A stretch of DNA of 64,000 bases from Akkermansia massiliensis (GCF_023516715.1 NZ_JAMGSI010000001.1:992001-1056000), one strand, 5' to 3'. Shown: positions 19,582 through 29,661, counted from the first letter of the stretch. The notes: generated by a model from the sequence alone, not told the origin. Made by a program: numbers and translations.

Positions 19582-20160
19582 TCACCCCTCCAGCGCCCTC
19601 TTCAGCAGCTTCCGGTATTCCCCCGCCGGAACCTCGTACGTGCCGAACTTCAGCAAATGCGGCGTAGTCCACTGCGTATCCAGAAAAAGGAACTGGTGGG
19701 CCCGCAGGTACTGAACCAGGGCTACCAGGGCAATCTTGCTGGCATCCGTTTTCCGGTGAAACATGCTCTCCCCGAAGAACGCCTTCCCCAGGGAGACCCC
19801 GTAAAGGCCCCCCTGCAATCCTTCCTCATCCCAGCACTCCACGCTGTGGGCAAATCCCATCTCGTGAAGCCTGCCGTACACTTCCTCAATCTGCCCGTCT
19901 ATCCATTGTTCCTCCGGTTCGTCCGTCCGGGCGCAGGCATGGACCACATCCGGAAAAGCGGTATCCATCCGGAGTTCAAAAGGTTTTTTATTCAGGACGC
20001 GCTTGAGACCGTGAGGGATGTGGAAGCGTTCGTCCAGCGGAATCAGGGCGCGGGGATCCGGTTCGTAAAAGGAAATTTCTCCCGTTTCCGGGTCCGCCAT
20101 GGGAAAACACCCCTGGCAGTAGGCGGAAAGAACCAGTTCCGGTGTCAGTCTGGGATTCAT
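19582..20160 (-). CDS. aat: Leucyl/phenylalanyl-tRNA-protein transferase
   Basis: A 192-residue enzyme of the N-end rule pathway that adds Leu or Phe to proteins with N-terminal Lys or Arg, marking them for ClpS/ClpAP. Conserved segments include the N-terminal YCQGCFPMAD, then CWDEEGLQGGLYGVSLG, FFGESMFH and FLDTQWTTPHL (the Gln-containing substrate site). The start overlaps the mutY stop by 4 bp, so it is the last gene of the aroE-mutY-aat operon. Confidence 0.95.
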   Translation of the reverse strand: MNPRLTPELVLSAYCQGCFPMADPETGEISFYEPDPRALIPLDERFHIPHGLKRVLNKKPFELRMDTAFPDVVHACARTDEPEEQWIDGQIEEVYGRLHEMGFAHSVECWDEEGLQGGLYGVSLGKAFFGESMFHRKTDASKIALVALVQYLRAHQFLFLDTQWTTPHLLKFGTYEVPAGEYRKLLKRALEG

Positions 20161-21182
20161 CTGATATGGTCCAGCAGTTTGCCGAGGACGGGGGAATTCA
20201 GGGCCTTGCGGTCCGGGGAGGCCATGGGCAGCTCGTGCACCTTATCCAGAGGAACCAGTTCCTCCCCCTCCAGAAAAGCCGGGGATTCCGTCACATGGTG
20301 GATGTAGCGGGTCACCTTGTAGCGGGTGACGCTGTAGGTCTGTTTCAGCACATGGGGCAGGGAAAGGGTATGGTCGTCCTCCCGCTGGGGGAAACGGTAC
20401 ATGCCGGCGTGGCGCTTCCCTTCCGGGCATCTTGCCAGCAGGATGGATTTACCGCGGAGGTAGAGAACGTCGTGGTGTTCCACCCGGGTAATTTCCGGCT
20501 TGGGATTCTTGACAGGCAGCATTTCCGGCTGCTCCGCGGAGCAGAAGGAGCGGACGGGGCAGAGCAGGCAGTCCGGCGCGCTGATCCTGCAGTAGGTCTG
20601 CCCCAATTCCATGATGGCTGAATTGAATTCGCGGGCATGTTCCGGATCCACCAGATTTTCCGCGCGGGTCCACAGGTACTTCAACCCTTCCGTGGAATCC
20701 ACAGGCACGGAATAATTGTCAATGCGGGCCAGCACGCGCGCCACATTGGCGTCTACGATGGGGGCGGCCTTGTTGAAGGCGAAGGAAAGCAGGGCCCCAG
20801 ACGTATACGGGCCGATGCCCGGCAGGCGTTTCAGCCCTTCCGGGTTGTCCGGGAACTCTCCGCCGAATTCGTGGACAATCTCCCTGGCGATGGCCTGGAG
20901 GGAACGCACGCGGCGGTAATACCCCAGCCCCTCCCAGGAGCGCAGGGCCGTCTGTTCGTCCACGGAGGCCAGGTGCCCGGGAGTGGGGAACTGGCGCATC
21001 CACCGTTCATACCTTCCCAGAACGGTGGGAATGGTGGTCTGCTGCAGCATCAGCTCGGAAACCAGGATGTGCCATGGGTCCGTGGTCCGGCGCCACGGGT
21101 AATCCTTCCCCTCCCGCCGGAACCACTCCACCAGCGCGTTCCGGAAAGCCCGGATGTCAAAATCGGGTTTGGTGTCAGGCAT
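20157..21182 (-). CDS. mutY: A/G-specific adenine DNA glycosylase
   Basis: A 341-residue base-excision repair enzyme that removes adenine mispaired with 8-oxoguanine. The ATG at 21182 (MPDTKPDFDIRAF) is chosen since it overlaps the aroE stop by 8 bp and starts the conserved domain. The HhH-GPD fold is seen with LMLQQTTIPTVLGRY and the hairpin LPGIGPYTSGALLSFAF, with the catalytic Asp in IVDANVARVL. The [4Fe-4S] loop is intact (C-x6-C-x2-C-x5-C in CRISAPDCLLCPVRSFC). The C-terminal NUDIX-like domain that recognises oxoG is present in the last 110 residues. Confidence 0.95.
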   Translation of the reverse strand: MPDTKPDFDIRAFRNALVEWFRREGKDYPWRRTTDPWHILVSELMLQQTTIPTVLGRYERWMRQFPTPGHLASVDEQTALRSWEGLGYYRRVRSLQAIAREIVHEFGGEFPDNPEGLKRLPGIGPYTSGALLSFAFNKAAPIVDANVARVLARIDNYSVPVDSTEGLKYLWTRAENLVDPEHAREFNSAIMELGQTYCRISAPDCLLCPVRSFCSAEQPEMLPVKNPKPEITRVEHHDVLYLRGKSILLARCPEGKRHAGMYRFPQREDDHTLSLPHVLKQTYSVTRYKVTRYIHHVTESPAFLEGEELVPLDKVHELPMASPDRKALNSPVLGKLLDHIR

Positions 21183-22107
21183 GCTTTTGTTCAAGGGCTT
21201 GGCGCATGACGGAAATGTCCGGCTTGATGCCGAACCAGCGTTCAAAGGAAAGGGCCCCCTGGTGAATCAGCATGGAGAGGCCGTTGGAGACCCTGGCTCC
21301 CTGGAAGCGGGCTTCCATCTGGAAAGCGTCGTCATGCGTCTGTAAATCATACACCAGGTGGTGGGCGGAAAGCAGGGCGGACGGCACGGGGGACGGGTCC
21401 GTAGGTTTCAGTCCCAGGGACGTGGCGTTGACGATCAGGTCCGCTTCCGCCACGGCGGAATTGAACCGCGGCGTGTTGTTCAGGTGGGCCGCCAGACGGT
21501 CGGATGGTCCTTCCAGCCTGTGTTCGTCAATGAAAAAGGAACTCAGTTTGTCCTTAAGGGCCTGGAGCTTTTCTTCTGACCTGCCTGCCAGCGTCAGCCG
21601 CTCGCAGTGCTGCATGGCGCAGGTGTAGGCCAGGGCCAGCCCGGCCCCGCCGCAGGCGCCCAGAAGCACTACCTTCAAATCGCGCAGGTCCACGGAAAAT
21701 TCTTCCCGGATGGCGCGTCCAAAGCCCGGACCGTCCGTATTGAAGCCGGAAACGGAGCCGTCCTTTTGAAAGACGAGCGTATTGACGGAACCCGTAGCGC
21801 GGGAGAGGGCGTCCGTATCATGGCACAGGGAGCAGGCGGCCTGCTTGTGGGGCACCGTGACGTTGGCTCCCAGGAATCCTTTTTCCCGGAGCAGGCGCAC
21901 CACGTCCGCAAACTCTTCCGGAGAAGCCTGGATGCGGATGTAGCGCGCACGGATGCCCGCGGCATCCAGAGCGGCTTGCTGCATGGCGGGAGATTTGGAA
22001 TGGGCGATGGGGAAGCCGATCACGGCCAGTCTGGCGGGAACGGATTCTCCGGCATCAAACGGATGTTCTTCATCCAGAAGATCGGCCAGGGTGTAGTAGG
22101 GTTTCAT
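21175..22107 (-). CDS. aroE: Shikimate dehydrogenase
   Basis: A 310-residue NADP-dependent enzyme of chorismate synthesis. The ATG at 22107 (MKPYYTLADLLDEEHPF) is preferred to the longer frame up to 22173. The substrate-binding domain has GFPIAHSKSPAMQ and the catalytic Lys in NVTVPHKQAA; the nucleotide-binding domain has GACGGAGLALAY, a variant of GxGGxx, and NATSLGLKP. It is the first gene of the overlapping aroE-mutY-aat operon. The products are functionally unrelated, so the operon is probably only a coupling of housekeeping genes. Confidence 0.95.
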   Translation of the reverse strand: MKPYYTLADLLDEEHPFDAGESVPARLAVIGFPIAHSKSPAMQQAALDAAGIRARYIRIQASPEEFADVVRLLREKGFLGANVTVPHKQAACSLCHDTDALSRATGSVNTLVFQKDGSVSGFNTDGPGFGRAIREEFSVDLRDLKVVLLGACGGAGLALAYTCAMQHCERLTLAGRSEEKLQALKDKLSSFFIDEHRLEGPSDRLAAHLNNTPRFNSAVAEADLIVNATSLGLKPTDPSPVPSALLSAHHLVYDLQTHDDAFQMEARFQGARVSNGLSMLIHQGALSFERWFGIKPDISVMRQALEQKHA

Positions 22108-22269
22108 GGAAAGATAGAGGAACGGGCTCAGGCGTTCACGCTGTACTATGAATGAAATTACGCCGGATTTCAAGGCAAACGCCTATCATTCCTTCTTCCG
22201 GGTGTTTTTTGCCGGTGGCCGGAACGCGTGAAGACGGCGCTGTTTTTTAGCCGCACGCCGGGCGGGAGG

Positions 22270-22977
22270 TCAGCAGTTGATCCCGGCTTTCTTAGCCTGG
22301 CTGCATAGCTGCCTGACGTGCAGACGGTACATTTTCCCGTCTTTGATGAAGTTGGTCCCGCATTGCCTGAATTCAAAATGGACCTTGTTCCGGATGCATT
22401 GTTCCCGGATGGATAAGACCCATTCGTAGTTCAGGGGCCTGGCGCAGCTGTTGGATTCCCCGCCTGCGACAACCAGTTCGATCTGCTGTAAATACGGGGC
22501 CAGGTCCACCTGCTCAAGAAGCGGCTGGCAGATGATATTTTTATGCTTGATGGGCAGACTGTTGAAGATGGGGAGCCTGAAATCCGCCCTGTCCTGGTTT
22601 TCCACCGTGCAGCCTACGGTGACGTTGTCATAGCCGTCCCCCCAGTCACCGGGGAGGCATTCCATGAACCGCTCTATTCTTTTGGTCAGGAAAATAAAGT
22701 TCAGGTCCCGGCGCTCCCGGATCATGTCCCAGCATTCGCCGCGCCACGGGTCCGCCTCCCGGATGAGAAAATCCGTAGAGAAGCCCAGATACACGGTCTG
22801 GCCGGGTTTCATTCTGTAATCTCCCTTTTTATTCTTCAGCACGGGGGCATGAAAATTGTCCGTTTTCACGATCTCGTCCGTATCCATTCCCCGCCGTCTG
22901 TCGGCCTGATGGATATAACAGAATTTGCACCCGGCGCTGTACCGGTGGCATCCGCGCCATGGGTTCCACATAGCCAT
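22270..22977 (-). CDS. DUF5131 (phage Gp37/Gp68-like) family protein
   Basis: A 235-residue protein beginning MAMWNPWRGCHRYSAGCKFC. The cysteines in GCHRYSAGCKFCYIH (C-x6-C-x2-C) resemble a metal or FeS site as in radical-SAM-like proteins; DUF5131 members share this and the later LTKRIERF and GCTVENQDRADFRLP segments, all visible here. Biochemical activity of the family is unknown; members are often phage-borne or beside DNA-repair genes. The gene lies alone, minus strand, between nrdJ and aroE. Confidence 0.8.
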   Translation of the reverse strand: MAMWNPWRGCHRYSAGCKFCYIHQADRRRGMDTDEIVKTDNFHAPVLKNKKGDYRMKPGQTVYLGFSTDFLIREADPWRGECWDMIRERRDLNFIFLTKRIERFMECLPGDWGDGYDNVTVGCTVENQDRADFRLPIFNSLPIKHKNIICQPLLEQVDLAPYLQQIELVVAGGESNSCARPLNYEWVLSIREQCIRNKVHFEFRQCGTNFIKDGKMYRLHVRQLCSQAKKAGINC

Positions 22978-23017
22978 TTGATTACTTCCGATTAATTGGA
23001 GCTGGGGAAAGCATCAG

Positions 23018-23054
23018 CAAGGCGGAACCCGGAAGTTGTCCGGGTTCCGCCTTG
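23018..23054 (-). terminator. Stem-loop downstream of nrdJ
   Basis: A 15-bp perfect stem (CAAGGCGGAACCCGG / CCGGGTTCCGCCTTG) with a 7-base loop in the 110-bp gap after nrdJ. It lacks a T-run, so it may be a processing or stabilising hairpin as much as a terminator. Confidence 0.55.
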
Positions 23055-23088
23055 AAATAGGGGGGTACGGGAATAATCCGTTTACCGT

Positions 23089-26000
23089 TTATTCCCCGCA
23101 GCCGCCGTCCTTGTAGCCGCAGGAACGGCAGGACTTGCACTTCCCGTCCTGCACGTAGGCCAGGGAATGGCACTGCGGGCACAGGGAAGCGCCGTTGAGC
23201 ATGGTGCCTTCCGGCGCCTTGCCGGCGGTAATCTCCGGAAGAGCCGGGGTCTGGGTGTGAACCGGAGTGGTGATGATGCGGGGGGGCAGCACGCTCACCG
23301 TGGTGTCCGGAGCCTGGCCGGGCAGGCTGACGCTCGGGATGGAGAACACGTCCCGCAGGCGGTAGCCGTTGCTTTCCGGGAAGAGCCACGCCAGAATCTT
23401 GGCGATCAGGTCCACCACGGAGGCGCAGGAGCGGATTTCCGTGCAGGTGTCCGCCTCCGTATCGTCCCCCACGCGGCAGAAGCCGGAGGGCTCAAAGGAG
23501 TAATTGCGGAAGCCCTTGACCACTTCCTTGAGCGGCACGCCGAACTGGAGGGCCGTGGAGAGCAATTTGCAATAGGCTTCAAACATGCCGGAGGCGAAGG
23601 AGCCCACCTGGCCCAGGCGGCCGAAGACTTCCCCGCAGGTACCGTCCGCATACACGCCCACCGTCAGATAGCCCGTCAGCTGGCCGCCCACGGAGAACTT
23701 CACGGTCTGGCCCAGGCGGCGGCCGGGCAGCTTGCGCTGGCGCGGCTTGGACGCTTCCGCAATAATTTCGTCAATGGCTTCCGTTCCGGCGTTCACCAGC
23801 TGTTCCCATACATGGTTGGCCTTGAACATGCGGGTTTCTGGCGTGTCTACCACGTAAACGGCGTTCGCCTTGGAGCCGGCGCGGAAGATGGCGATGCACT
23901 TCACGCCCAGGTCATGGGACATGATGAGGGAATCGTAGACTTCCTGCACGGTGGCGGAGACGGGCATATTCACCGTCTTGGAGCACGCCCCGGAAATGAA
24001 GGGCTGGAGGGCGCCCAGCATCAGCACGTGGCCGGCGGGGGAGATGGCGCGGATGCCGTTGCCGTTGGTGGCGGCGCAGTCAAAGACCGGAAGGTCCTTC
24101 TTGTCCAGCCACGGGATGGACTCAATGTGGGCGGAGCCATTGATGACGGTCAGTTCATCCGCCGTCAGCACGGACATGTTGGCCGGGTTGCTGATATAGG
24201 CCACCTTTTCCTGAATCTCGCTGCGGGATTCCGTGCCGGAGAGCAGGCGGCGCCACGCGAGGCGCACGGGTCCGGCCTGGTCGTTGCAGGGGTCCACGAT
24301 GAGCTGGTTCACGACGGCGTCCATATTCCCCTGGAACGCGGAAATCAGGCCGTCCAGGCCGGCCACTTCCAGGGCGGCTTCATTGACGAAGTCTTCCGCA
24401 TAGCCCAGGGAGCGCAGGCCTTCCAGGGCCAGGCGGTTGAACATTTTCAGGGAGCCTCCGCCCGCAAGTTGCTTCCATTTCACCAGCGTGTAATCCGGTT
24501 CAATGGAGGTGGTGCCTTCATCATAACAGCCCAGCGGGGCGGAGATGGTGCCCGTGGGGGCCATCACGGAAACGAAGGCGTTGCGGTGCGCCGTAGCCTT
24601 GGCGACCTTGGCCCACATCCCGGAGGCGGCTTCCGCCAGCTTGGCGGCGGGGGCGATGCGCTCCTTGTTCATCAGGGTTGGAGCCTTGAAGCTCTTGAGA
24701 TAGGCGTGCAGGGCGTAGGAGGCGGTCAGCCCCTGCGCTTCCGGCAGCACTCCGCCGGCGTTGGCGATGATGTTCTCAATCAGGTCGTCCAAAGTCTTGG
24801 AATCCTTCTGGGCGGGCAGGGCGGTCGCCAGCTTCTGGGCCGCGTTATGCAGGCGCAGCACGGCCAGCAGGTCCTTCTTGCTGGCGGGGTATTCCACGTA
24901 GGAACCCAGCTCCGCGCCCATCTCCGCGGACGCCGTCCAGCAGGCCGCCGTCAGGGCGCTGCAAAGCTGGGAGGCAATCCAGCGGCCTTCGTCGGAATCG
25001 TACGGAACGCCCAGCGCCATCAGGGAGCCGCCCACGTTGGCGAAGCCGATGCCCGTGGTGCGGTACTTGTAGGTGCCTTCCGCGATTTCTTCAATCGGGA
25101 AGCCGCCGCGTTCCACGTTCAGGTCCGCGCAGACCATCGCCAGGCGCGCGGCATGGGTCAGGGCGTCCGCGTCGAAGACGGGCTTGCCGTCCTCATCCTT
25201 CGTCAGGAAGCGGTAGGCGTTGAAGGAGGAAAGGTTGCAGCTCGTATTGTTCAGGAAGACGTACTCGGAGCAGGGGTTGGAGGTAGTGATGGAGCCGATG
25301 GACTTGACGGGGTTCCAGAGGTTGATCACGTCATTGTTGTGCACGCCGGGCTCCCCGTTGTCCCAGATGGACTTCGCCATGGCTTCCAGCAGTTCCTGGG
25401 CCCGGAAAGTCTGTTCAATGTGGGCCGGGTTCGTGACCCAGCGCGTGTAGGTATTGCCGTTGTTGGCGAGGGCCTGCCAGAAGTCGCCTTTCAGGGAGAC
25501 GGAATGGTTCGCGTTCTGGTGGGAAAGCGTTTCCCCGTACAGCAGGGCGTCCATGTGCGGGTCAAAGCTGTTCCGGGTAGCCAGGGGCAGGGAAAGAATG
25601 AGGCGCGCGGCGGCTTTTTCCGCCGGGGTTCCCGCCACCAGCTTGGTTTCCGCAATCTGCTTCAGCTCCACGTGCACGTTATGCTCGCGCAGGATCACCT
25701 TGGCGATGTCTTCCTGGCGGTTCTTCGTGCTGATGAACTCGAAAATGTCCGGGTGGTCGCTGAACATCAGCACCATGCGCGCGGCGCGGCGCGTCTTGCC
25801 GCCGGACTTGATGGCCCCGGCCATGCGATCCCAGCCGCGGTCAAAGGAAATGGGGCCGGAGGAGCGTCCCTTGCCGCTGATGGGTTCCTTGGAGGAACGG
25901 AGGGTGGAAAGGTTGATGCCCACGCCGGAACCGGACGCGAAAATGCGGCCTTCCGTGGTCAGGTGATCCAGGATGTCCTCCATGCTGTCCCCCACTTCCG

Positions 26001-26631
26001 TCAGGAAGCAGGCGGAGCACTGGGGATATTCATACGTGGACTGGACCGTGAAGGTCTTCAGGTTGTTCTTGGTGCCCTTGGTGTGGTAGGCCTTGTTGCC
26101 GTGGCCGGTATAGCTTTCCCGCAGGTCCGGGCGGCCCCAGCGCCACTGTTCCCAGTGGCCGATGTTGAACCATACGGGAGAGTTGGGAGCCCAAATCTGC
26201 TGCACCAGCATGGCCTTGATTTCCTCGTTGAAAATCTCCGCGTCCTCCAGCGTGGCGAAGTAGCCTTCCTCCCAGCCCCATACGGTGTAGGTGTTGGAAA
26301 TGCGGTCGTAAATATTGCGGAAGCTGTCTTCATATTCCAGGGACCCCGGTTCACTGCCGAAAAGGTACTTGTCCGCCGTGATCTTGACGGCGTTGTCATC
26401 CCAGTGCGCGGGCGCTTCCAGGCCCAGGCGCTCGTAAATGGTCTTGCCGGTCTTCCAATCCATGATGCGGACGTCGCGGCGGGTCCAGTCCACTTCATCA
26501 TAGGGATGGACTTCGTTGTGGGAAAATCTTCTGGTGAATTTCAGACCGCCTAGAAGGTCCTTCCTCTGGGGGAGGATGATTTCCTGTCCTGTACGCAGTT
26601 TGAGTATGGTTTGCGAGTTGTCTATAGTCAT
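23089..26631 (-). CDS. nrdJ: Adenosylcobalamin-dependent (class II) ribonucleotide reductase
   Basis: A 1180-residue enzyme reducing ribonucleotides for DNA synthesis. The ATG at 26631 (MTIDNSQTILKLRTGQ) is preferred to one at 26715. Key segments are the SNPCSEYVFLNNTSCNLSS active-site region (Cys and Glu of the N-C-x-E motif in the NrdJ variant), the PTGTISAPLGCYDEGTTSIE motif, and a C-terminal Cys-rich Zn-ribbon-like tail (CPQCHSLAYVQDGKCKSCRS) typical of the long NrdJ type. It uses adenosylcobalamin and so works with or without oxygen. The gene is monocistronic. No class I or III reductase is seen in the window. Confidence 0.96.
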   Translation of the reverse strand: MTIDNSQTILKLRTGQEIILPQRKDLLGGLKFTRRFSHNEVHPYDEVDWTRRDVRIMDWKTGKTIYERLGLEAPAHWDDNAVKITADKYLFGSEPGSLEYEDSFRNIYDRISNTYTVWGWEEGYFATLEDAEIFNEEIKAMLVQQIWAPNSPVWFNIGHWEQWRWGRPDLRESYTGHGNKAYHTKGTKNNLKTFTVQSTYEYPQCSACFLTEVGDSMEDILDHLTTEGRIFASGSGVGINLSTLRSSKEPISGKGRSSGPISFDRGWDRMAGAIKSGGKTRRAARMVLMFSDHPDIFEFISTKNRQEDIAKVILREHNVHVELKQIAETKLVAGTPAEKAAARLILSLPLATRNSFDPHMDALLYGETLSHQNANHSVSLKGDFWQALANNGNTYTRWVTNPAHIEQTFRAQELLEAMAKSIWDNGEPGVHNNDVINLWNPVKSIGSITTSNPCSEYVFLNNTSCNLSSFNAYRFLTKDEDGKPVFDADALTHAARLAMVCADLNVERGGFPIEEIAEGTYKYRTTGIGFANVGGSLMALGVPYDSDEGRWIASQLCSALTAACWTASAEMGAELGSYVEYPASKKDLLAVLRLHNAAQKLATALPAQKDSKTLDDLIENIIANAGGVLPEAQGLTASYALHAYLKSFKAPTLMNKERIAPAAKLAEAASGMWAKVAKATAHRNAFVSVMAPTGTISAPLGCYDEGTTSIEPDYTLVKWKQLAGGGSLKMFNRLALEGLRSLGYAEDFVNEAALEVAGLDGLISAFQGNMDAVVNQLIVDPCNDQAGPVRLAWRRLLSGTESRSEIQEKVAYISNPANMSVLTADELTVINGSAHIESIPWLDKKDLPVFDCAATNGNGIRAISPAGHVLMLGALQPFISGACSKTVNMPVSATVQEVYDSLIMSHDLGVKCIAIFRAGSKANAVYVVDTPETRMFKANHVWEQLVNAGTEAIDEIIAEASKPRQRKLPGRRLGQTVKFSVGGQLTGYLTVGVYADGTCGEVFGRLGQVGSFASGMFEAYCKLLSTALQFGVPLKEVVKGFRNYSFEPSGFCRVGDDTEADTCTEIRSCASVVDLIAKILAWLFPESNGYRLRDVFSIPSVSLPGQAPDTTVSVLPPRIITTPVHTQTPALPEITAGKAPEGTMLNGASLCPQCHSLAYVQDGKCKSCRSCGYKDGGCGE

Positions 26632-27361
26632 GGCTTGCGAAGTAGAAAGCGTTTGGGAGAAATCCCGTGAGGCAGCGCTCCGTCGCGGGGTTGGGGCGGC
26701 GCGTAGCGTTTGCATTATCTACTGAAAAATAATCGCGATGAAAAGGAAATATTGTACAGTCTTTTTTTCTGTATCCCACATGTTGTGTTTTATCCCGGTT
26801 TCCGAGAACTTTTGCTCCTGTCTTGCGTGAATTTTTTTTGTCTGCCTGACACTCCATTTTTTTTGCTTGACGGGCGCCTTCCTGCAGAACGTTATTCGCC
26901 TCTCGCGGAGGGGGCTTTTCCATGGGAAACCCCCGGCAATAAGAAGGCGTTAAGGGGCCGGATGGATGGGTATTGCAGCGTGTATTTCCTGTTATGTGAA
27001 AATTCCTGTTGATTATTACCAGTGAATGAATTTTATTGATTAATAACATGGTAAAGCATCTGATGTCCATGCCGGTTTTCTATCCGGTTGGGAGCGGCCT
27101 CCTTCTGCTCCCCTTCATAAGGGCGCCGCTCTTCACCCATCCGGCAAAAAGTCGTTCCGGAAAAGTCTCAACAAGCCCTTTTAAAAAACATGGGACAACA
27201 TTCCTGGGCTTGAAACGAATGCCTGCCGGCTACGGATTTTACGGATTAAAAAATGGCTTCTCCCTTGTTTTTTAAGGCGGGAAGCAGGAGGAGGAAAAGG
27301 CTTTTCCATCTGCCTCAAATGAGCCTTGATGAACGTGCTGCAAGGCGTTATTTTAACGGCC
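26632..27361. other. Intergenic region between nrdJ and a divergent secreted-protein gene
   Basis: About 730 bp without a convincing gene. Open frames here have no family resemblance and are low in likely codon use. The minus-strand leader of nrdJ has a GC-rich hairpin near 26920-26945 and a CACAACATGTG palindrome near 26779-26789. I looked for a cobalamin riboswitch before nrdJ and found no GGTG...CCCCGC...B12-box set. Confidence 0.6.
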
Positions 27362-28735
27362 ATGAGATTGGCTACCCTGATCTGGTTGACCGGCGCCGTG
27401 TGCTGCATGCCGGTTCTGGCCGCAGACCCTCAGCATAAGGAACAGAGCGCCGCAGAAAAGGCCCCGCAGCCCCGGTCGCGGAACGTCTCCCTTCAATGCA
27501 TTGCTCCGGCGCCCGGCTTGCCGGTCCCCATGGATTTGACGCAGGCGGACGGAATCCGGCTGAACGCCCTGGACGTTACCGTGTCCCTGAAACAGCACCA
27601 GGCCTTTCTGATTTACACCTGCGCGCTGGACATCCCCAAAGGCGTCAAGGGCAAGACCATCTCCGTGGGCGTGCCGTTCCAGTATGATCCGCCGGATGAA
27701 CAGGCCAATGCCGCAAAGCCGGAGCCCATACGCAACCTGCCTTTTACGAAGGCGGTGCAGGACGTCGTGACGTCCGTGGACGATTTGAAATGTGATTCCT
27801 CCCTGGTGGAAGGACGGCATCTTCAGGCGGACGCTCCCACCATGTCCCCCGTTGCCGGAATCACCCACTGGCTGGTGGCCCAGGTTCCCAACAAGGCGGG
27901 TACTCATGTGCTTACCTTCCAGTTTTCCGTGCCTTATACGCAGGATATTGCCATTACGCCGGAACCGAAGGTCAACATGGGGGAACCCCGTCTGACGCTG
28001 CTCGCCTCTCCGGTGATGACCTGGACGGGAGGCACCCCCAGGGCGGTCGTGAATGTATACAGCTCGGAGATGACCAACCAATCCGTCAAGCTGGACCCGT
28101 CCGCAGATGCCAAATCCATTGTGACTACGCCCAAAGGCGTTTATACCTGGTCCCTGCTGGGAGCGGACGGCAGGCCCTATGCTTCCTCCGTGGTGCTGAC
28201 GCCCGGCCCCGGCTGGGTGCTGGACAAGGACGGCCAGGTCACCATCCGCGGTGAAAAGGGAACCCTGACGGACCAGTATGATGTGACGGCCAGCTCTACT
28301 CTGGAGAAGGACCCCTACGGCGCACTGTGCTCCCCGGATAACCTGAAGAACGGCACCGGCTATTGGGCGGAAGGCGTTTCCGGAGACGGGCAGGGGGAAA
28401 CCCTGGAAATCAAGCTCAAGAATCCGGGACGGCTGCTGGGCATCATGCTGGAAACCGGCATTTCCCCGGTGACCAATCCGGAAAGGGATACGGAAGCGCG
28501 GCGGCATCCGAACATAGCCTATTCCATGTTCAGCCGCCCCAAAGTCATCCAGGTAACGCTGAACGGTAATTACACCTTTGACGCCACGCTGCGGGATGAC
28601 TGGACGCCCCAGATCGTCGTGCCGCCGTACTACAGGCAGCCTGTGCACACCATCAAGATCAGGATAGATTCCATCTATCGCGGAACCGGAACGTCGGACA
28701 CCTACATCGGCATCCTCAAGCCTATTGTCCAATAA
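27362..28735 (+). CDS. Secreted protein of unknown function
   Basis: A 457-residue protein. The ATG at 27362 gives a standard signal peptide (MRLATLIWLTGAVCCMPVLA); the open frame extends 12 codons upstream. The mature part is beta-rich, without cysteines after the signal region apart from isolated ones, and ends in a discoidin/galactose-binding-like segment: a region near residues 310-455 with ENLKNGTGYWAEG-like spacing (PDNLKNGTGYWAEG), KPGRLLGIML-type strand and the final TIKIRIDSIYRGTGTSDTYI, as in F5/8C-like (CBM32/NPCBM-like) modules. Carbohydrate binding is therefore possible but is an inference. It converges on the TIGR02206-like membrane-protein gene. Confidence 0.75.
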   Translation: MRLATLIWLTGAVCCMPVLAADPQHKEQSAAEKAPQPRSRNVSLQCIAPAPGLPVPMDLTQADGIRLNALDVTVSLKQHQAFLIYTCALDIPKGVKGKTISVGVPFQYDPPDEQANAAKPEPIRNLPFTKAVQDVVTSVDDLKCDSSLVEGRHLQADAPTMSPVAGITHWLVAQVPNKAGTHVLTFQFSVPYTQDIAITPEPKVNMGEPRLTLLASPVMTWTGGTPRAVVNVYSSEMTNQSVKLDPSADAKSIVTTPKGVYTWSLLGADGRPYASSVVLTPGPGWVLDKDGQVTIRGEKGTLTDQYDVTASSTLEKDPYGALCSPDNLKNGTGYWAEGVSGDGQGETLEIKLKNPGRLLGIMLETGISPVTNPERDTEARRHPNIAYSMFSRPKVIQVTLNGNYTFDATLRDDWTPQIVVPPYYRQPVHTIKIRIDSIYRGTGTSDTYIGILKPIVQ

Positions 28736-28838
28736 AAGGCTCGTTCCGGCCCTTCTTGTCCGGAATCGGGAGTCCGCGCCTTTCCTCTTTCGCAGTAGTT
28801 CCGGCATGAACAGCCTGGCGCGGATGGTGGGGCCTTTC

Positions 28839-29558
28839 TCAATGATGGAACAGGGAACTGCCCGTGCGTCCTCTGGGATAATGGCGGAAGGGAAGCGTGA
28901 GCAGGTACATCAGCACGAGCGCCGGAATCTGCATCCACAGCAGGTACCAGGGCCACGGCCCGAACAGGTCCAGCACGGAGCCGCCCGCAGGCGTAGCCAC
29001 AGTGAACCCGTAATTGGTTTCCAGAAGCATGTTGACGGGGTGGACGGCGGCCAGATATACGTTCGCCAGCAGAAGGGCCCACAGGAAATCCCACCGCGCC
29101 GGCTTCCATTCCAGGGCCAGCGGCAGGTAAAGGGCCGTGATGACCGTTACGCCGTGGGACAGGAAAAAGGCGAAGTACGTCCACGACGGGAAATCGTGGG
29201 CCACGGATGGGGTGAGCAGCCCCTGCAAGGTGGCGCACAGCACGCAGTAGTACACCACGGAGCGCAGCAGGCGGGAGGGAATCCACAGGCTCAGGGCGCA
29301 GAGCACCTGCATGACGGAGCAGAAATGCAGGGGAAGCATCCACGTCCAGCTCTTTTCCGGTTCATCCGCCAGCATGGCGGCCAGGTCCGGAACCAGGCTG
29401 AACAGGCAGGCGACTCCCAGCCAGAACGTGGTGCGGTTCCTGACGGTTTTCTTGTAGGACTGCCCCAGTTCCATGATGCAAACTCCCGCCGCCAGAAGAA
29501 CGGCCAAAGCCGCCCAGTGGGAAACCCCTGCAAATTCCAGTGGAGGGACGCCGTTCAT
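28839..29558 (-). CDS. TIGR02206/YwaF-family membrane protein (copy 1)
   Basis: A 239-residue integral membrane protein with about six hydrophobic segments. The ATG at 29558 (MNGVPPLEFAGVSHWAALAV) is chosen because the open frame upstream runs into the promoter region of the divergent gene. The family hallmark LPLHFCSVMQVLCALSL is present, as are HPVNMLLETNYGFT and WPWYLLWMQIPALVLMYLL. The function of the family is unknown. A clear paralogue lies at 50246-50938. Confidence 0.88.
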   Translation of the reverse strand: MNGVPPLEFAGVSHWAALAVLLAAGVCIMELGQSYKKTVRNRTTFWLGVACLFSLVPDLAAMLADEPEKSWTWMLPLHFCSVMQVLCALSLWIPSRLLRSVVYYCVLCATLQGLLTPSVAHDFPSWTYFAFFLSHGVTVITALYLPLALEWKPARWDFLWALLLANVYLAAVHPVNMLLETNYGFTVATPAGGSVLDLFGPWPWYLLWMQIPALVLMYLLTLPFRHYPRGRTGSSLFHH

Positions 29559-29661
29559 GCAACGGCTACCATAACAGAGAAGGGGGGGCGGGGGCAACGC
29601 GAAAAGCGGGACGGGTTTCAGTCTTGCAAATTCGCCTTCCCCGGGCATACTTGCCTGCGGA

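Noticed and set aside
26779-26789. NrdR box upstream of nrdJ (CACAACATGTG)
   Set aside because: Only one short palindrome, poor match to the NrdR consensus and no second box at the usual spacing.
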